Made by a program: the position numbers and the translations under genes. From positions 1 to 21,837 of the forward strand of contig JAJQDK010000058.1 in assembly GCA_021202245.1 (NCBI GenBank): 21,837 bases of DNA, written 5' to 3'. Under the pieces are notes generated by a model that worked only from the letters and a program-made list of their open reading frames with translations, searched no databases and was not told the origin of the DNA. Positions 8,501 to 15,645 of this stretch are shown piece by piece. This DNA is from Clostridiales bacterium (GTDB lineage: Bacteria > Bacillota > Clostridia > Oscillospirales > Acutalibacteraceae). The stretch's first letter is position 1. Every line of letters starts with the position of its first letter.

Positions 8501-9071
8501 TTTTGATTAAATTAGGAATTATTCGTTTTTGTTCCTCAATTCCGTGATCCTGAAGCTCAATAAAAAAATTATCCCTGCCAAACAAATCACGGTAATACAG
8601 CGCTTTTTTCTTTGCGCCTTCGTAATCACCGTTAAGCAATTTTTGCGGAATTTCGCCCGCAAGACAAGCAGAAAGGCAAATTAACCCCTCGTGATATTCT
8701 TCAAGAAGCTCATCATCAATTCTCGGCTTTGAATAAAACCCTTCGGTAAATCCCTTTGATACCATTTTTATAAGATTTCGGTAACCCTGATTATTTTCAC
8801 AAAGCAGCACCATATGGTAATATTTATCATAAGATGATGTTTTGTCAAAACGGGATCTGGGCGCAACATACACCTCGCAGCCAATTACAGGCTTTACGCC
8901 CTCCTTTTTACAGGCTCTGTAAAAATCAATTACGCCGTACATAACGCCGTGGTCGGTAATTGCAAGCGCAGTTTGCCCCTTTTCGCGGGCGCTTCGAGCA
9001 ATCCTTTTTATCCTGCAGGCACCGTCAAGCAGACTGTATTCGGTATGTACGTGTAAATGAGTAAAAGCCAT
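5568..9071 (-). CDS. dnaE: DNA polymerase III alpha subunit, DnaE type
   Basis: This 1167-residue C-family replicative polymerase begins with a PHP domain (HLHVH at 5-9, EYSLLDG). The polymerase core includes GPGRGSGAGS (354-363) and the catalytic aspartate block PDFDIDF (395-401). Helix-hairpin-helix and OB-fold regions follow (LVCIVSKVKTQLTKNNK near residue 1000). In Firmicutes DnaE works beside PolC, extending RNA primers before hand-off, while in other bacteria it is the main polymerase. The length and all motifs are normal, and I see no internal lesion. ATG 9071 gives the conserved N-terminus. An in-frame GTG at 9083 would add four residues, and the ribosome binding site does not decide clearly between them. 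The gene is the last of the nusB-tsaD-like-xseA-dnaE run and may be partly insulated by the hairpin at 9128-9150. Confidence 0.95.
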   Translation of the reverse strand: MAFTHLHVHTEYSLLDGACRIKRIARSAREKGQTALAITDHGVMYGVIDFYRACKKEGVKPVIGCEVYVAPRSRFDKTSSYDKYYHMVLLCENNQGYRNLIKMVSKGFTEGFYSKPRIDDELLEEYHEGLICLSACLAGEIPQKLLNGDYEGAKKKALYYRDLFGRDNFFIELQDHGIEEQKRIIPNLIKIADEIGVGIVATNDCHYIEKSDSQMHSILLCIQTNRTVNDNDRMEFQTDEFYLKTEDEMRSLFPTLPQALENTQLIADRCNVEFEFGVRKLPRFDVPNNENHLDYFRSSCYKGLYEHYGKTPDKSLIERLEYEIDTISKMGFVDYYLIVNDFVQYAKSQNIPVGPGRGSGAGSLCAYCIGITAIDPIKYNLLFERFLNPERVSMPDFDIDFCKERRGEVIDYVVRKHGEDHVAQIISFGTMAARGAIRDVGRALAIPYATVDTIAKLVPMEINITIEKALKISPELRKRYNEDEQIKNLIDIAMSIEGMPRHATMHAAGVVITDMPVSDYVPLSKNDDNVVTQFTMTTLEELGLLKMDFLGLRNLTVISDAEKLITHNHPEYNPDGIDENDKKVFEMISRGSTEGVFQFESQGMRNVLTQLKPDSIEDLIAVLSLYRPGPMDSIPTYIDCRHNPSHIRYKHPLLKDILNVTYGCIVYQEQVMQIFRTLAGYSLGRADIVRRAMSKKKHDVMEKERKIFVNGLSDDNGNVVVEGCLRRGVDEKTANLIYDEMESFASYAFNKSHAAAYAAISYKTAWLKCYYPQEYMAALLSSVLDNQNKMAVYITECQKLGIRVLPPNVNESNLGFSVSGSNIRYGLLAIKNLGRQFIDEIIAERVHGSYESFYDFCKRLYGKNMNSRAIESLIKCGAFDGLGANRRQLLAVSKTVLDDVEYEYKRNMGGQLSFFDLENTELPVSSKPQIPDLEEFSKEELLHTENEIAGMYLSGHPMDEYTEFSNRMKSDKTGDIISNDGNLYFDGKQVTLVCIVSKVKTQLTKNNKMMAFVNVEDRYGSLEAVVFPNVYEKFAVFLNDGNAVVIRGSLNFKENEEPKIICDSIGKARTNDECRANRDIYPAQPVQNNQNGSSPSALYLRIDDLNTDKYFRAKRVLDIFEGNTPVIFYLTDSNRKVKAPSSMWVSLNDIMIKELKYQLGDKNVVAK

Positions 9072-9127
9072 TTTAATTTTCACAGCCTTTCCGCCAAAAA
9101 TTAAACTGAGAGTAAAATAAAGTCACA

Positions 9128-9150
9128 GCCTTGCCGTGTGGCGGTAAGGC
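9128..9150 (-). terminator. Hairpin between xseA and dnaE, possible weak terminator
   Basis: GCCTTGCCG pairs with CGGTAAGGC (9 bp with one G-T wobble) around a 5-base loop. On the minus strand it is followed by TGTGACTTTATTTTAC, a broken T tract. It could attenuate transcription from xseA into dnaE. I see no clear promoter in the remaining bases before dnaE. Confidence 0.4.
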
Positions 9151-9158
9151 AGTAAGAG

Positions 9159-10373
9159 TCAATCGCCTGTTACCTTTGCATTGATTTTTCCGTCGGAAAA
9201 TTCCAAGGTAAAAGAATCATCGTAATTTAGCTGAGATTTTGAAGATATTACCTTGCCGTCCTTTTCCGCAATAGAGTATCCTCTTGAGAGAACAGAGAGC
9301 GGATTTAAAGATTCAAGCTTTGCGGCAAGCTTTGAAAGAGCGGTATCCTTGTCTGAAATTTTTTCACCGATTAGCCTTTCGGTTAACTGTCTGTATTCCG
9401 TAATTTTGCTGCTGAACTCGGATATTTTAACCTGAGGTGAAACAGAGGATAATCTCATTCTTTTATCCGCAGCAAGTATTTTTGCTTTGTTAAGCTTTAC
9501 GTCGGTCATTGAGGAAATGTACTGCATCTGAGATTTATAATGGAGCATTAGCTCGTTTTTATCGGGAACTGCAAGCTCGGCAGCGGCAGACGGAGTGGGC
9601 GCACGTAAATCAGAAACAAAATCGCAAATTGTATAATCTGTTTCGTGTCCCACGGCAGATATAACGGGAATTTTGCAGTCGTAAATTGCGTAGGCGAGCT
9701 CCTCACTGTTGAACGCCCAAAGATCCTCAACAGAGCCGCCTCCCCTGCCTATTATTATTACGTCACAGGCATTGTATTTATCAAGTGTTTTAACAGCCTT
9801 TACAAGCTGAGCAGGCGCACTGTCGCCCTGAACAAGAACGGGACAAAGCACAATATCGGCGCAGGGAAATCTGCGCGATAAAATATTGCGAATATCTTGC
9901 ACTGTCGCTCCGGTGGGCGATGTGATAACACCGATGGTTTCGGGAAATTTAGGGAGCGTTTTTTTATGTTGGCTGTCAAAAAGTCCTTTTTCGGATAAGG
10001 AATTTTTGAGCTGTTCATACGCTAACGTAAGCGCGCCGATGCCGTCTGGCTGCATATCCTCTATATAAAGCTGATACTGACCGTTAGGCTCGTACACGGA
10101 AATTCTGCCTCTGCAAATTATCTTCATTCCGTCAGCAGGCTTAAATCGGAGATTACGCGCATTGCCTGCAAACATCACCGCACGAATAAGGGACTTGTCA
10201 TCCTTGAGCGACAGATAAATATGGCCGCTGCAGTAATGGTCGGTTAAATTTGAAATTTCACCCGTTAAAAAGACGCAGTTAAGCTTTGCGTCGTTTTCAA
10301 CGAGTGATTTAATATAGAAATTAAGCTGTGATACACTCAGCACTTGAGGTGCCGTAAAATCAGGTTTGTACAT
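9159..10373 (-). CDS. xseA: Exodeoxyribonuclease VII large subunit
   Basis: This 404-residue protein has the XseA layout: an N-terminal OB-type DNA-binding domain (VLSVSQLNFYIKSL through the GHIYLSLKDD region), the catalytic core with IGVITSPTGATVQDI and the IIIGRGGGSVEDLWAFN block, then a coiled-coil region and a C-terminal SRGYSIAEKDGKVI segment. ExoVII degrades single-stranded DNA with XseB, whose gene normally follows immediately. No xseB is present in the 87 bases before dnaE. The start ATG 10373 has AGGAAG seven bases upstream and lies inside the last codons of the TsaD-like gene (14-base overlap). The longer open frame to 10538 is out-of-frame TsaD-like sequence. Confidence 0.92.
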   Translation of the reverse strand: MYKPDFTAPQVLSVSQLNFYIKSLVENDAKLNCVFLTGEISNLTDHYCSGHIYLSLKDDKSLIRAVMFAGNARNLRFKPADGMKIICRGRISVYEPNGQYQLYIEDMQPDGIGALTLAYEQLKNSLSEKGLFDSQHKKTLPKFPETIGVITSPTGATVQDIRNILSRRFPCADIVLCPVLVQGDSAPAQLVKAVKTLDKYNACDVIIIGRGGGSVEDLWAFNSEELAYAIYDCKIPVISAVGHETDYTICDFVSDLRAPTPSAAAELAVPDKNELMLHYKSQMQYISSMTDVKLNKAKILAADKRMRLSSVSPQVKISEFSSKITEYRQLTERLIGEKISDKDTALSKLAAKLESLNPLSVLSRGYSIAEKDGKVISSKSQLNYDDSFTLEFSDGKINAKVTGD

Positions 10374-11304
10374 TTTTAAACTTCCTGCCTGCAAGATACG
10401 CAATGCCGACGGCATTATCGGTTGAATACTGCGGCTCGGCAAACACTGCGTTATATTTTTCTTCCAGCGACCTTCTGATAATTGAATTTGACATAACACC
10501 GCCAGCATAAAGCACCGGCATTTTTCCGTGAGCTTCAATAAGGCGTTCGGTCATCAAATCTATACTTTTTTCAATATATTTCAAGCAAAAGGCGGCTGTT
10601 TTTTCTTTGGTTTCTCCGTTATCGACCATTCTTTTGCAAAGATTTTCCAATCCGCTCAGGCAACAGTTACAACCCTTTAATACAGGATGAACGGTATTTT
10701 TTTCGGTATTTTTCAGAGCAAGCTTTTCAAGCTCCGCTCCGCAAGGAAATTTAAGACCGAGCATAAGCCCTACCCTGTCTATTGCCTGTCCGGCGTGCAA
10801 GTCAAGCGAGCTTCCGACAAGCTCTGTGCTAAAACCATCACCGCGACCGTGAGCAATTACCGCTTCGGTCGTTCCGCCGCTGACGTGGAATGCAATGAAA
10901 TCCTTATCAAATAAATCCTCACGTCCGGCACTGTAAAGCGCAGCGGCGATGTGTCCCTCTTGATGAGAAAGCTCAGCAAGAGGTATTTTCAGTGCAGCGG
11001 AAAGAATTTTTGCCGTGTTTTCACCCACAGAAAAGCAGGGCATATAAGAGCCTTCAACAGGACGGGGACAGGTTGAAACGCCTATGGCGGCTATATTATC
11101 AAAATCAATATTACTTACAAGCTCCGAAAACAAGCCGCTGAGCTGTGATGTGTGATGAAAAACCGCATCGCTCTGACGAAGTCCGAGCTGACCTTCCTTT
11201 ACGGGCAAAAGCTTCTTTTGCTGAACGGCTCTGCCGGTACGGCTGTCATAAAGCGCCGCGGAAGTTGTATAATTTGAGGTGTCTATACCGAGATAAAGGC
11301 TCAT
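10360..11304 (-). CDS. TsaD/Kae1-like peptidase M22 family paralogue
   Basis: This 314-residue protein belongs to the TsaD/Kae1/YgjD ASKHA superfamily. It begins YLGIDTSNYTTS (phosphate-1-like loop) and keeps the HxxxH metal motif HQEGH (114-118). It has the nucleotide-binding FHVSGGTTEAV block and ends with the STDN motif, whose Asp is at 296. TsaD makes the threonylcarbamoyl group of t6A on tRNA. However, the sequence differs from classical TsaD in many blocks, and its position between nusB and xseA is not the tsaB-rimI-tsaD locus. I therefore read it as the clostridial M22 paralogue often labelled O-sialoglycoprotein endopeptidase. The conserved metal site argues that it is active on something, but the substrate is unknown. 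Its ATG 11304 overlaps the nusB stop by one base (TAATG), with GAGGAAG upstream. It may be the cell's TsaD only if no other copy exists. Confidence 0.8.
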   Translation of the reverse strand: MSLYLGIDTSNYTTSAALYDSRTGRAVQQKKLLPVKEGQLGLRQSDAVFHHTSQLSGLFSELVSNIDFDNIAAIGVSTCPRPVEGSYMPCFSVGENTAKILSAALKIPLAELSHQEGHIAAALYSAGREDLFDKDFIAFHVSGGTTEAVIAHGRGDGFSTELVGSSLDLHAGQAIDRVGLMLGLKFPCGAELEKLALKNTEKNTVHPVLKGCNCCLSGLENLCKRMVDNGETKEKTAAFCLKYIEKSIDLMTERLIEAHGKMPVLYAGGVMSNSIIRRSLEEKYNAVFAEPQYSTDNAVGIAYLAGRKFKNVQT

Positions 11305-11750
11305 TATTCTTCCTCGGAAATATCACGAACAAAGGAACCGAGTATACCGTTGATGAATTTGCTTTCATCTATGGTATATTTTTTTGCCAATTCAACAGCT
11401 TCGTTTATGGAAACCCCCTGCGGTACGCTGCTTACATATTTGATTTCATAGAAAGCAAGGCGCAGAATAGCAAGCGACGGCTTTGATAATCTGGAAAGTG
11501 ACCAGCCCTTTTTTATGTATTTTGAAATTTCCGCATCAATTTCATCAATTTTATCCTCAATTCCGCTTACAACCGACTGCGCATAACCGCATACGCCGCC
11601 CTCAAACATCTCGGCGTTATCTTCAATAGTGGCTTCAAGCGGTTCATCATCAAAGGATTTTGAAAACAAAAGCATAAAAGCCTGTTCCCTCTGCTCGCTG
11701 CGGGTTAAATTGATTGTTTCTTTATTATCCGTGCCTGATATATTATTCAT
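11304..11750 (-). CDS. nusB: Transcription antitermination factor NusB
   Basis: This encodes a 148-residue all-helical NusB-family protein. It has an N-terminal TRSEQREQAFMLLF segment that matches the usual RRxARExAlqxLY block, and a C-terminal block INEAVELAKKYTIDESKFINGILG that is nearly invariant in NusB. NusB with NusE binds boxA RNA in ribosomal RNA leaders to prevent premature termination. The length is normal with a short extra N-terminal tail. No strong ribosome binding site precedes ATG 11750, so the exact start is uncertain. It heads the nusB-tsaD-like-xseA-dnaE group behind a sigma-A-like promoter and directly follows spoIIIAH, the same neighbourhood as in Bacillus. Confidence 0.92.
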   Translation of the reverse strand: MNNISGTDNKETINLTRSEQREQAFMLLFSKSFDDEPLEATIEDNAEMFEGGVCGYAQSVVSGIEDKIDEIDAEISKYIKKGWSLSRLSKPSLAILRLAFYEIKYVSSVPQGVSINEAVELAKKYTIDESKFINGILGSFVRDISEEE

Positions 11751-11832
11751 TTCGATACCAACTTTTTATTAAATTTGCTAAGTCCAACTTGGAAAAATCC
11801 CTAATTGAATACTCTTTTACATCTATTTTATT

Positions 11833-11861
11833 ATTATAACAAAGCAAGGATAATAAATCAA
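11833..11861 (-). promoter_or_regulatory. Sigma-A-like promoter of the nusB group
   Basis: On the minus strand TTGATT (11861-11856), a 17-base spacer and TATAAT (11838-11833) form a good housekeeping promoter. The -35 overlaps the TGA stop of spoIIIAH, so the vegetative nusB operon starts inside the tail of the sporulation operon. The leader to the nusB ATG is about 75 bases. No terminator for spoIIIA is visible here. Confidence 0.55.
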
Positions 11862-12412
11862 GCACCGACTATTGATATATCGTCATAATCAACATCGTAG
11901 TGAGAGGTTACAGCATCGTCAGTTACAAGCACCGAGGGATCGTTTCGCTCGCTGTCGGGGACAATTACAGTAACCCCCTCATCGCTTATATAACACAGGC
12001 ACTCGGTAAAGCCCTTCGCTTTAATAATACTTTCTATACTGTCCTGTACCGTGAACACCTTCAGAAGCTCCTCAACACTCTCCTACGCCTCGCTGATTTC
12101 CTCATCGCTTGAGCTTTCAAGGTCAAATATCTTATTTGCCTGTTCAATTATTTCATCCTGCGTGTTGGTACGCTTGGTGCGCTCAGCGGCAAAATAATCC
12201 TCTTGGTCTTTTGAAAGAGCCACAGTCTGAACAGCTTCGTCAGAGGTTGACGCTTCTGTTTCGGATACGGTGGCGTTCACATAAGAAGCGGCTCCGAGCT
12301 CCTTTGAGGTTGTGTTTGATGAGGTATCGGAAAACTGCCAGTTTATGTACACCGCTGTTCCCAAAGCAAGCACTAATGCCGCAAGGATAAAATGTTTTTT
12401 CTGAATTTTCAT
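11858..12412 (-). CDS. spoIIIAH: SpoIIIAH, stage III sporulation protein, with an in-frame TAG
   Basis: SpoIIIAH is the mother-cell membrane protein whose YscJ-like extracytoplasmic domain binds forespore SpoIIQ to build the feeding channel. Here a single membrane segment (about 7-25) follows MKIQKKHF. A variable Ser/Thr/Glu-rich linker comes next, then DQEDYFAAERTKRTNTQDEI and a C-terminal domain ending -YDDISIVGA. Codon 110 is TAG (12085-12083), in EISEA-stop-ESVEELLKVF. The frame continues intact for 74 codons and supplies the rest of the YscJ-like domain (IIKAKGFTECLCYISDEGV). Without readthrough the product would lose most of that domain. One base change (to GAG, AAG or CAG) would restore 184 residues. 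The start is ATG 12412 with GGGAG upstream, 14 bases after spoIIIAG. It is the last gene of the operon. Confidence 0.88.
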
Positions 12413-12426
12413 AATACTCCCGACCT

Positions 12427-12879
12427 TTATTCTGATAATTTTGTAATACATACTTTTGCTGTTGAAATGTCAAGCGCCTTTGTTACCGCTTCGGTGACTC
12501 GCTCGACTATAACAGGGTCGTCACCGCCTTCGCATACAACAAGCACGCCTCGGATAACAGGTTCAACCTCCTTAGTCTTAGTTGTGCTGTCGTCAAGATA
12601 AACATACTCAACCGAATTTTCCATTGTCAGCAGAACCTCCGTAGCGCCTGCGCCTTCAATTTTGGAAATCACCTCTTCAAGGTCTGTTCTGATTTCCGTG
12701 CTGTAGGTGGTGACGGAAAATTCCTCCTCTGCATCAGAGCCTGATAATGAACCGAGGTCTATATATGACGAAAGGAAAATCAACGTTATTCCGATTATTC
12801 CGGATATTATAATAATCCTTTGAAGCTTTTCGCCCGAAAGCATATTTTTAATTTTGCTTACTGCTTTGTTGTCTTTCAT
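12427..12879 (-). CDS. spoIIIAG: SpoIIIAG, stage III sporulation protein
   Basis: This 150-residue protein has one membrane segment (about 21-42, IIIISGIIGITLIFLSSYI) and a C-terminal extracytoplasmic domain. That domain contains LEEVISKIEGAGATEVLLTME and RGVLVVCEGGDDPVIVERVTEAV, typical SpoIIIAG/YscJ-fold wording. In Bacillus SpoIIIAG forms a large ring in the mother-cell membrane facing the forespore. The protein is markedly shorter than the 229-residue Bacillus protein. The loss is in the region between the two conserved blocks, so the ring-building insert appears reduced. The start ATG 12879 uses GGAG in the last codons of spoIIIAF. Confidence 0.9.
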   Translation of the reverse strand: MKDNKAVSKIKNMLSGEKLQRIIIISGIIGITLIFLSSYIDLGSLSGSDAEEEFSVTTYSTEIRTDLEEVISKIEGAGATEVLLTMENSVEYVYLDDSTTKTKEVEPVIRGVLVVCEGGDDPVIVERVTEAVTKALDISTAKVCITKLSE

Positions 12880-12882
12880 TTT

Positions 12883-13356
12883 TTACTCCGTAATTACACT
12901 CGGCGAAATCCCGAAATTTTCCTTTGTTATACTGACTATTAAATCTTTGTCCGCTGTGTATTCATTGCTAATATATATGCAGACTGATGATATAATTATG
13001 CTGTTTTCATCCGTTAGAGCAAGATTTATTTCACAGCTGTTGATTTTGATATTATTTTGCAGCAGCAGGTCATTCAACGTCTGTTCAAGATTTTCTTTTG
13101 TCTGACTTAAGACTGCACGGCTGTAAGCTTCGTCATCGGTTGCGGATATATCCTCAGCCGATTCATAATCGGAAATGTCAATATTAAAGCTCTGCACAGC
13201 ATTTTTGACCGGCACAATCAAACTGCATATCATAAATGCGCCGAGAACAAGATTGAGAATCTTCTTGGTGCTTCCGTCTGTTACAAATGTTGATACAAGC
13301 GTACATATAAGCGCAGAAGCGCAAATGACCGAAACTGCCGTTAATACGTCCTTCAA
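12883..13356 (-). CDS. spoIIIAF: SpoIIIAF, stage III sporulation protein
   Basis: This is a 157-residue protein with two N-terminal membrane segments (DVLTAVSVICASALICTLV and ILNLVLGAFMICSLIVPV), the conserved pair of the SpoIIIAF family. They are followed by a soluble domain ending ENFGISPSVITE, which in the family resembles the YscJ fold of AG and AH. I choose the TTG at 13356, because GGCGGTG lies upstream and it overlaps the spoIIIAE stop as TTGA. A longer open frame to 13419 is spoIIIAE sequence in another frame. It is part of the mother-cell channel complex with the other spoIIIA products. Confidence 0.87.
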   Translation of the reverse strand: MKDVLTAVSVICASALICTLVSTFVTDGSTKKILNLVLGAFMICSLIVPVKNAVQSFNIDISDYESAEDISATDDEAYSRAVLSQTKENLEQTLNDLLLQNNIKINSCEINLALTDENSIIISSVCIYISNEYTADKDLIVSITKENFGISPSVITE

Positions 13357-14470
13357 CTGCTTGCACCGCCCGTCATAAGCACTAAAGCCGTTGAAATTAT
13401 GTAAATTACCATAACACACAGCATTATGGCAAGCAGAGTTGAGAAAACTGCGGTGATGTTTTCAAGAAGCTTTTGCACCTGAGATAGGTTAAGTACCTCT
13501 GCGGTTGATTTGCCAATCCACAGCGTAATTATCCACATTAGGCATTGCAGTATCACCGGCAGGAACACTATAGATATCGATATTATTACAAAAATTCCTA
13601 TACCCGATTTGAGCAGTCCTACACTGCTTTGTACGGTTTTGTAAGCGTCGGACAGGGCTGAGCCGACAATTGGTATAAAGGTATTGATAGTAAATCGCAC
13701 AGCACGTGTTGAAACGCTGTCAAGCGATGTGGAAATAAGCTGTTTAAATGTCAGAAGTGAAGTAAAGACAGTCATAGCAAAGGCTAAAAGCCACTTTGTA
13801 ATCTTTGAAAACAAATTGATAAATCCGTTTAAGCTTATATCGGGTGAAACGCTTCCGCTGATGCTCAGCCCTAAAAACATATCAAGCATCGGAACGATAA
13901 TTCTTGACGAAAGCTGCCCTACCCCCTCTCCGAGTGCAAGCATCATTGCATAGTATGACGCTCCGCTCACGGGGCTTCCGGAGGAAACCATAACTATCAA
14001 CATCACGGGAATATAGGCAAGCATAATGTCACAGGCAGAGGTTATTACGTCTGAAGTACGGTTTATTATTTCAATTGCGGGAATTGCAACGGCGCAGGTT
14101 ATGCAAAGCGTTGAAGTTATGTTAAGGACCGACGACATATCAGGGCTTAACGTATTTTTGTAAGCCGAAAGCACGGAGCAGACTAAGAGCAGTGCTGTGA
14201 TTGTCAGCAAACCCTTGAGAGGAGAAGATATGTTTTGAGAAGCAAGATTGGTTATTTCTGAAATTATTGACTCAAAAGTAAGCTCATTGAGCTTGTCGGT
14301 ATCTATAGAATCAATTCCGATGTTTTCAAGACTTTGCTTAACCTCATCGGAAAGGCTGTCGTAAATTCCCGATGTGTCATACAGCATTGTGTTATCCGAT
14401 GCAAATACCGTAATCTGCGATAAAAACAACAATGCAGCAGCGGTAAAAATTACCGAAATAATTTTTTCAT
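13353..14470 (-). CDS. spoIIIAE: SpoIIIAE, stage III sporulation protein, start codon separated by a frameshift
   Basis: SpoIIIAE is the large polytopic membrane component of the SpoIIIA channel. The continuous body frame (13353-14432, 359 residues) has a soluble N-terminal part (LYDTSGIYDSLSDEV) and about seven or eight membrane segments. It ends with VLMTGGASS. The natural start is ATG 14470 with AAGAGG upstream (14482-14477). However, that frame reads MKKLFR and stops. The body frame upstream of 14432 reads IISVIFTAAALLFLS with no ATG, GTG or TTG before it. Adding one A to the six-A run after the ATG (plus-strand T run 14462-14467) gives MKKIISVIFTAAALLFLSQI, a textbook signal peptide, and a 372-residue protein. 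The interruption is therefore a one-base loss in a homopolymer, real or erroneous. TTG 14432 is the only start possible without correction and truncates the signal peptide. Confidence 0.88.
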
Positions 14471-14476
14471 TCTTTA

Positions 14477-14482
14477 CCTCTT
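14477..14482 (-). promoter_or_regulatory. Ribosome binding site that marks the true spoIIIAE start
   Basis: AAGAGG on the minus strand lies six bases before ATG 14470 and overlaps the TAA stop of spoIIIAD. It shows that translation should begin at 14470 although the following frame closes after six codons. Confidence 0.65.
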
Positions 14483-14871
14483 TAAGTTTCCAAAAGTGAC
14501 AGCACGGTGTTAAGAATATCGCTGTACAGCGGAAGGGCTGTGACCGTCACCATTATCTTTCCTGCAAGCGAAACATTTCCCGCAAGCGACTGACTGCCCG
14601 AATCCTTGCAAATATTAGCCGCAAATTCTGTCAACAGACAAATTCCCGTTACCTTTATGAGTATTGTTATGTAGTCGGTGTTAATCTCAGCTGCCGCCGT
14701 TATTTGGTTAACAGTGCCGATAACAGACGATATTTGCGATAAAACGGCAAGCAGAATTATTACTCCGCAGGAAACGCCGAGCATAATTGCCGTTTCTCCG
14801 TTTTTAGGCTTTAGCATAACTGCGATTATTACCGTTACGACAGCAAGTACACAAATTGAAAAAATATTCAT
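14482..14871 (-). CDS. spoIIIAD: SpoIIIAD, stage III sporulation protein
   Basis: This is a 129-residue membrane protein with about four hydrophobic segments, the SpoIIIAC/AD family layout. It contains the conserved ICLLTEFAANICKDSGSQSLAGNVSLAGK block typical of SpoIIIAD. It is close to the 133 residues of the Bacillus protein. ATG 14871 follows the spoIIIAC stop after one base. A TTG at 14883 would overlap AC. The gene sits between AC and AE as in Bacillus. Confidence 0.9.
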   Translation of the reverse strand: MNIFSICVLAVVTVIIAVMLKPKNGETAIMLGVSCGVIILLAVLSQISSVIGTVNQITAAAEINTDYITILIKVTGICLLTEFAANICKDSGSQSLAGNVSLAGKIMVTVTALPLYSDILNTVLSLLET

Positions 14872-14872
14872 T

Positions 14873-15067
14873 TTAAAATCCAAACAACTGCTTTATTGTG
14901 TCAAACAGCTCGCTTATCTGAGTTACTATAAGCGTAAGCACTACGATAAGTCCGGCAAGAGATGTAAGCATCGCTTGTTCCTCACGTCCGCTCCTTATGA
15001 GCAGTTGCGAAAGCACAGCTACTATTATGCCGACAGCGGCAATTTTAAATATTAACTCAACGTCCAT
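14873..15067 (-). CDS. spoIIIAC: SpoIIIAC, stage III sporulation protein
   Basis: This small 64-residue membrane protein has two hydrophobic segments flanking the loop LIRSGREEQAML, which is highly characteristic of SpoIIIAC. The size matches the 68-residue Bacillus protein. ATG 15067 has AGAGG six bases upstream. It is separated from spoIIIAB by 71 bases in which I see no gene, making it the loosest junction in the operon. Confidence 0.92.
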   Translation of the reverse strand: MDVELIFKIAAVGIIVAVLSQLLIRSGREEQAMLTSLAGLIVVLTLIVTQISELFDTIKQLFGF

Positions 15068-15138
15068 TTTTAACCTCTTTAATATGTCGGAATGTCCGCT
15101 CTTTATTCAGCCGCAGAAATTTCAAATTTTTATCCGGT

Positions 15139-15645
15139 TCAAATTATCATCAGGACAGTCGCTGCGCCTGCAAAGAATCCCATAGCCTTGTACAGCTTGG
15201 ATTTTTGTTTTATTGCTTCCTCTGCATTTGAAAGTCGGTCTGAAAATATATTTTTGTATAGCTCTAAATGCTTTTCCTGACCCTGAACATCGGTTTTGCC
15301 TAATTCCTTACCGAAGTCGGCAAGTAATTTTTTGTCAGGCTTTTCAACGCCGAATGACATTGGCATACTTTCAAGCTTTTCATTCCACAATTCACTGAAG
15401 GAGCGATTTTCATAACTGCTGAAAACAAAATAATCTAAATCCGATTCTCTTGCAGACTGCGACACAAGAGAAAAAATATCGGACGATTCATATCTTATAT
15501 GGGTTGAAAGCGAATTTAAAAACACCGTAAAGTTCTTGAGAAAATCCCGTCTGTTGTAAAGCTTTTTTGAAAAAAAGCAGCCGGCGGCAAAACAGGCTCC
15601 GACAACAAGACACGAGCCGATTATTTTAAAAATCAAAAACTTCAC
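15139..15645 (-). CDS. spoIIIAB: SpoIIIAB, stage III sporulation protein
   Basis: This 168-residue protein has hydrophobic segments at both ends (FKIIGSCLVVGACFAAG and AMGFFAGAATVLMII) and a helical cytoplasmic middle, as in SpoIIIAB, which resembles type II secretion GspF-like proteins. The segment RRDFLKNFTVFLNSLSTHIRY matches the conserved part of the family. Bacillus SpoIIIAB is 171 residues. The start is probably GTG 15645 with AAGG close upstream. A TTG at 15636 with GGTGA upstream is an alternative. It overlaps the end of spoIIIAA by 20 bases. Confidence 0.88.
   Translation of the reverse strand: MKFLIFKIIGSCLVVGACFAAGCFFSKKLYNRRDFLKNFTVFLNSLSTHIRYESSDIFSLVSQSARESDLDYFVFSSYENRSFSELWNEKLESMPMSFGVEKPDKKLLADFGKELGKTDVQGQEKHLELYKNIFSDRLSNAEEAIKQKSKLYKAMGFFAGAATVLMII

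Noticed and set aside
1886..14467. Programmed frameshifting or transcriptional slippage at the two A/T6 runs
   Set aside because: Six-base runs are short for efficient slippage, the two shifts go in opposite directions, and neither family is known for recoding. Sequence error or mutation is simpler.
15068..15138. Possible small gene between spoIIIAB and spoIIIAC
   Set aside because: No frame with a start, a ribosome binding site and useful length was seen. It appears to be plain spacer.
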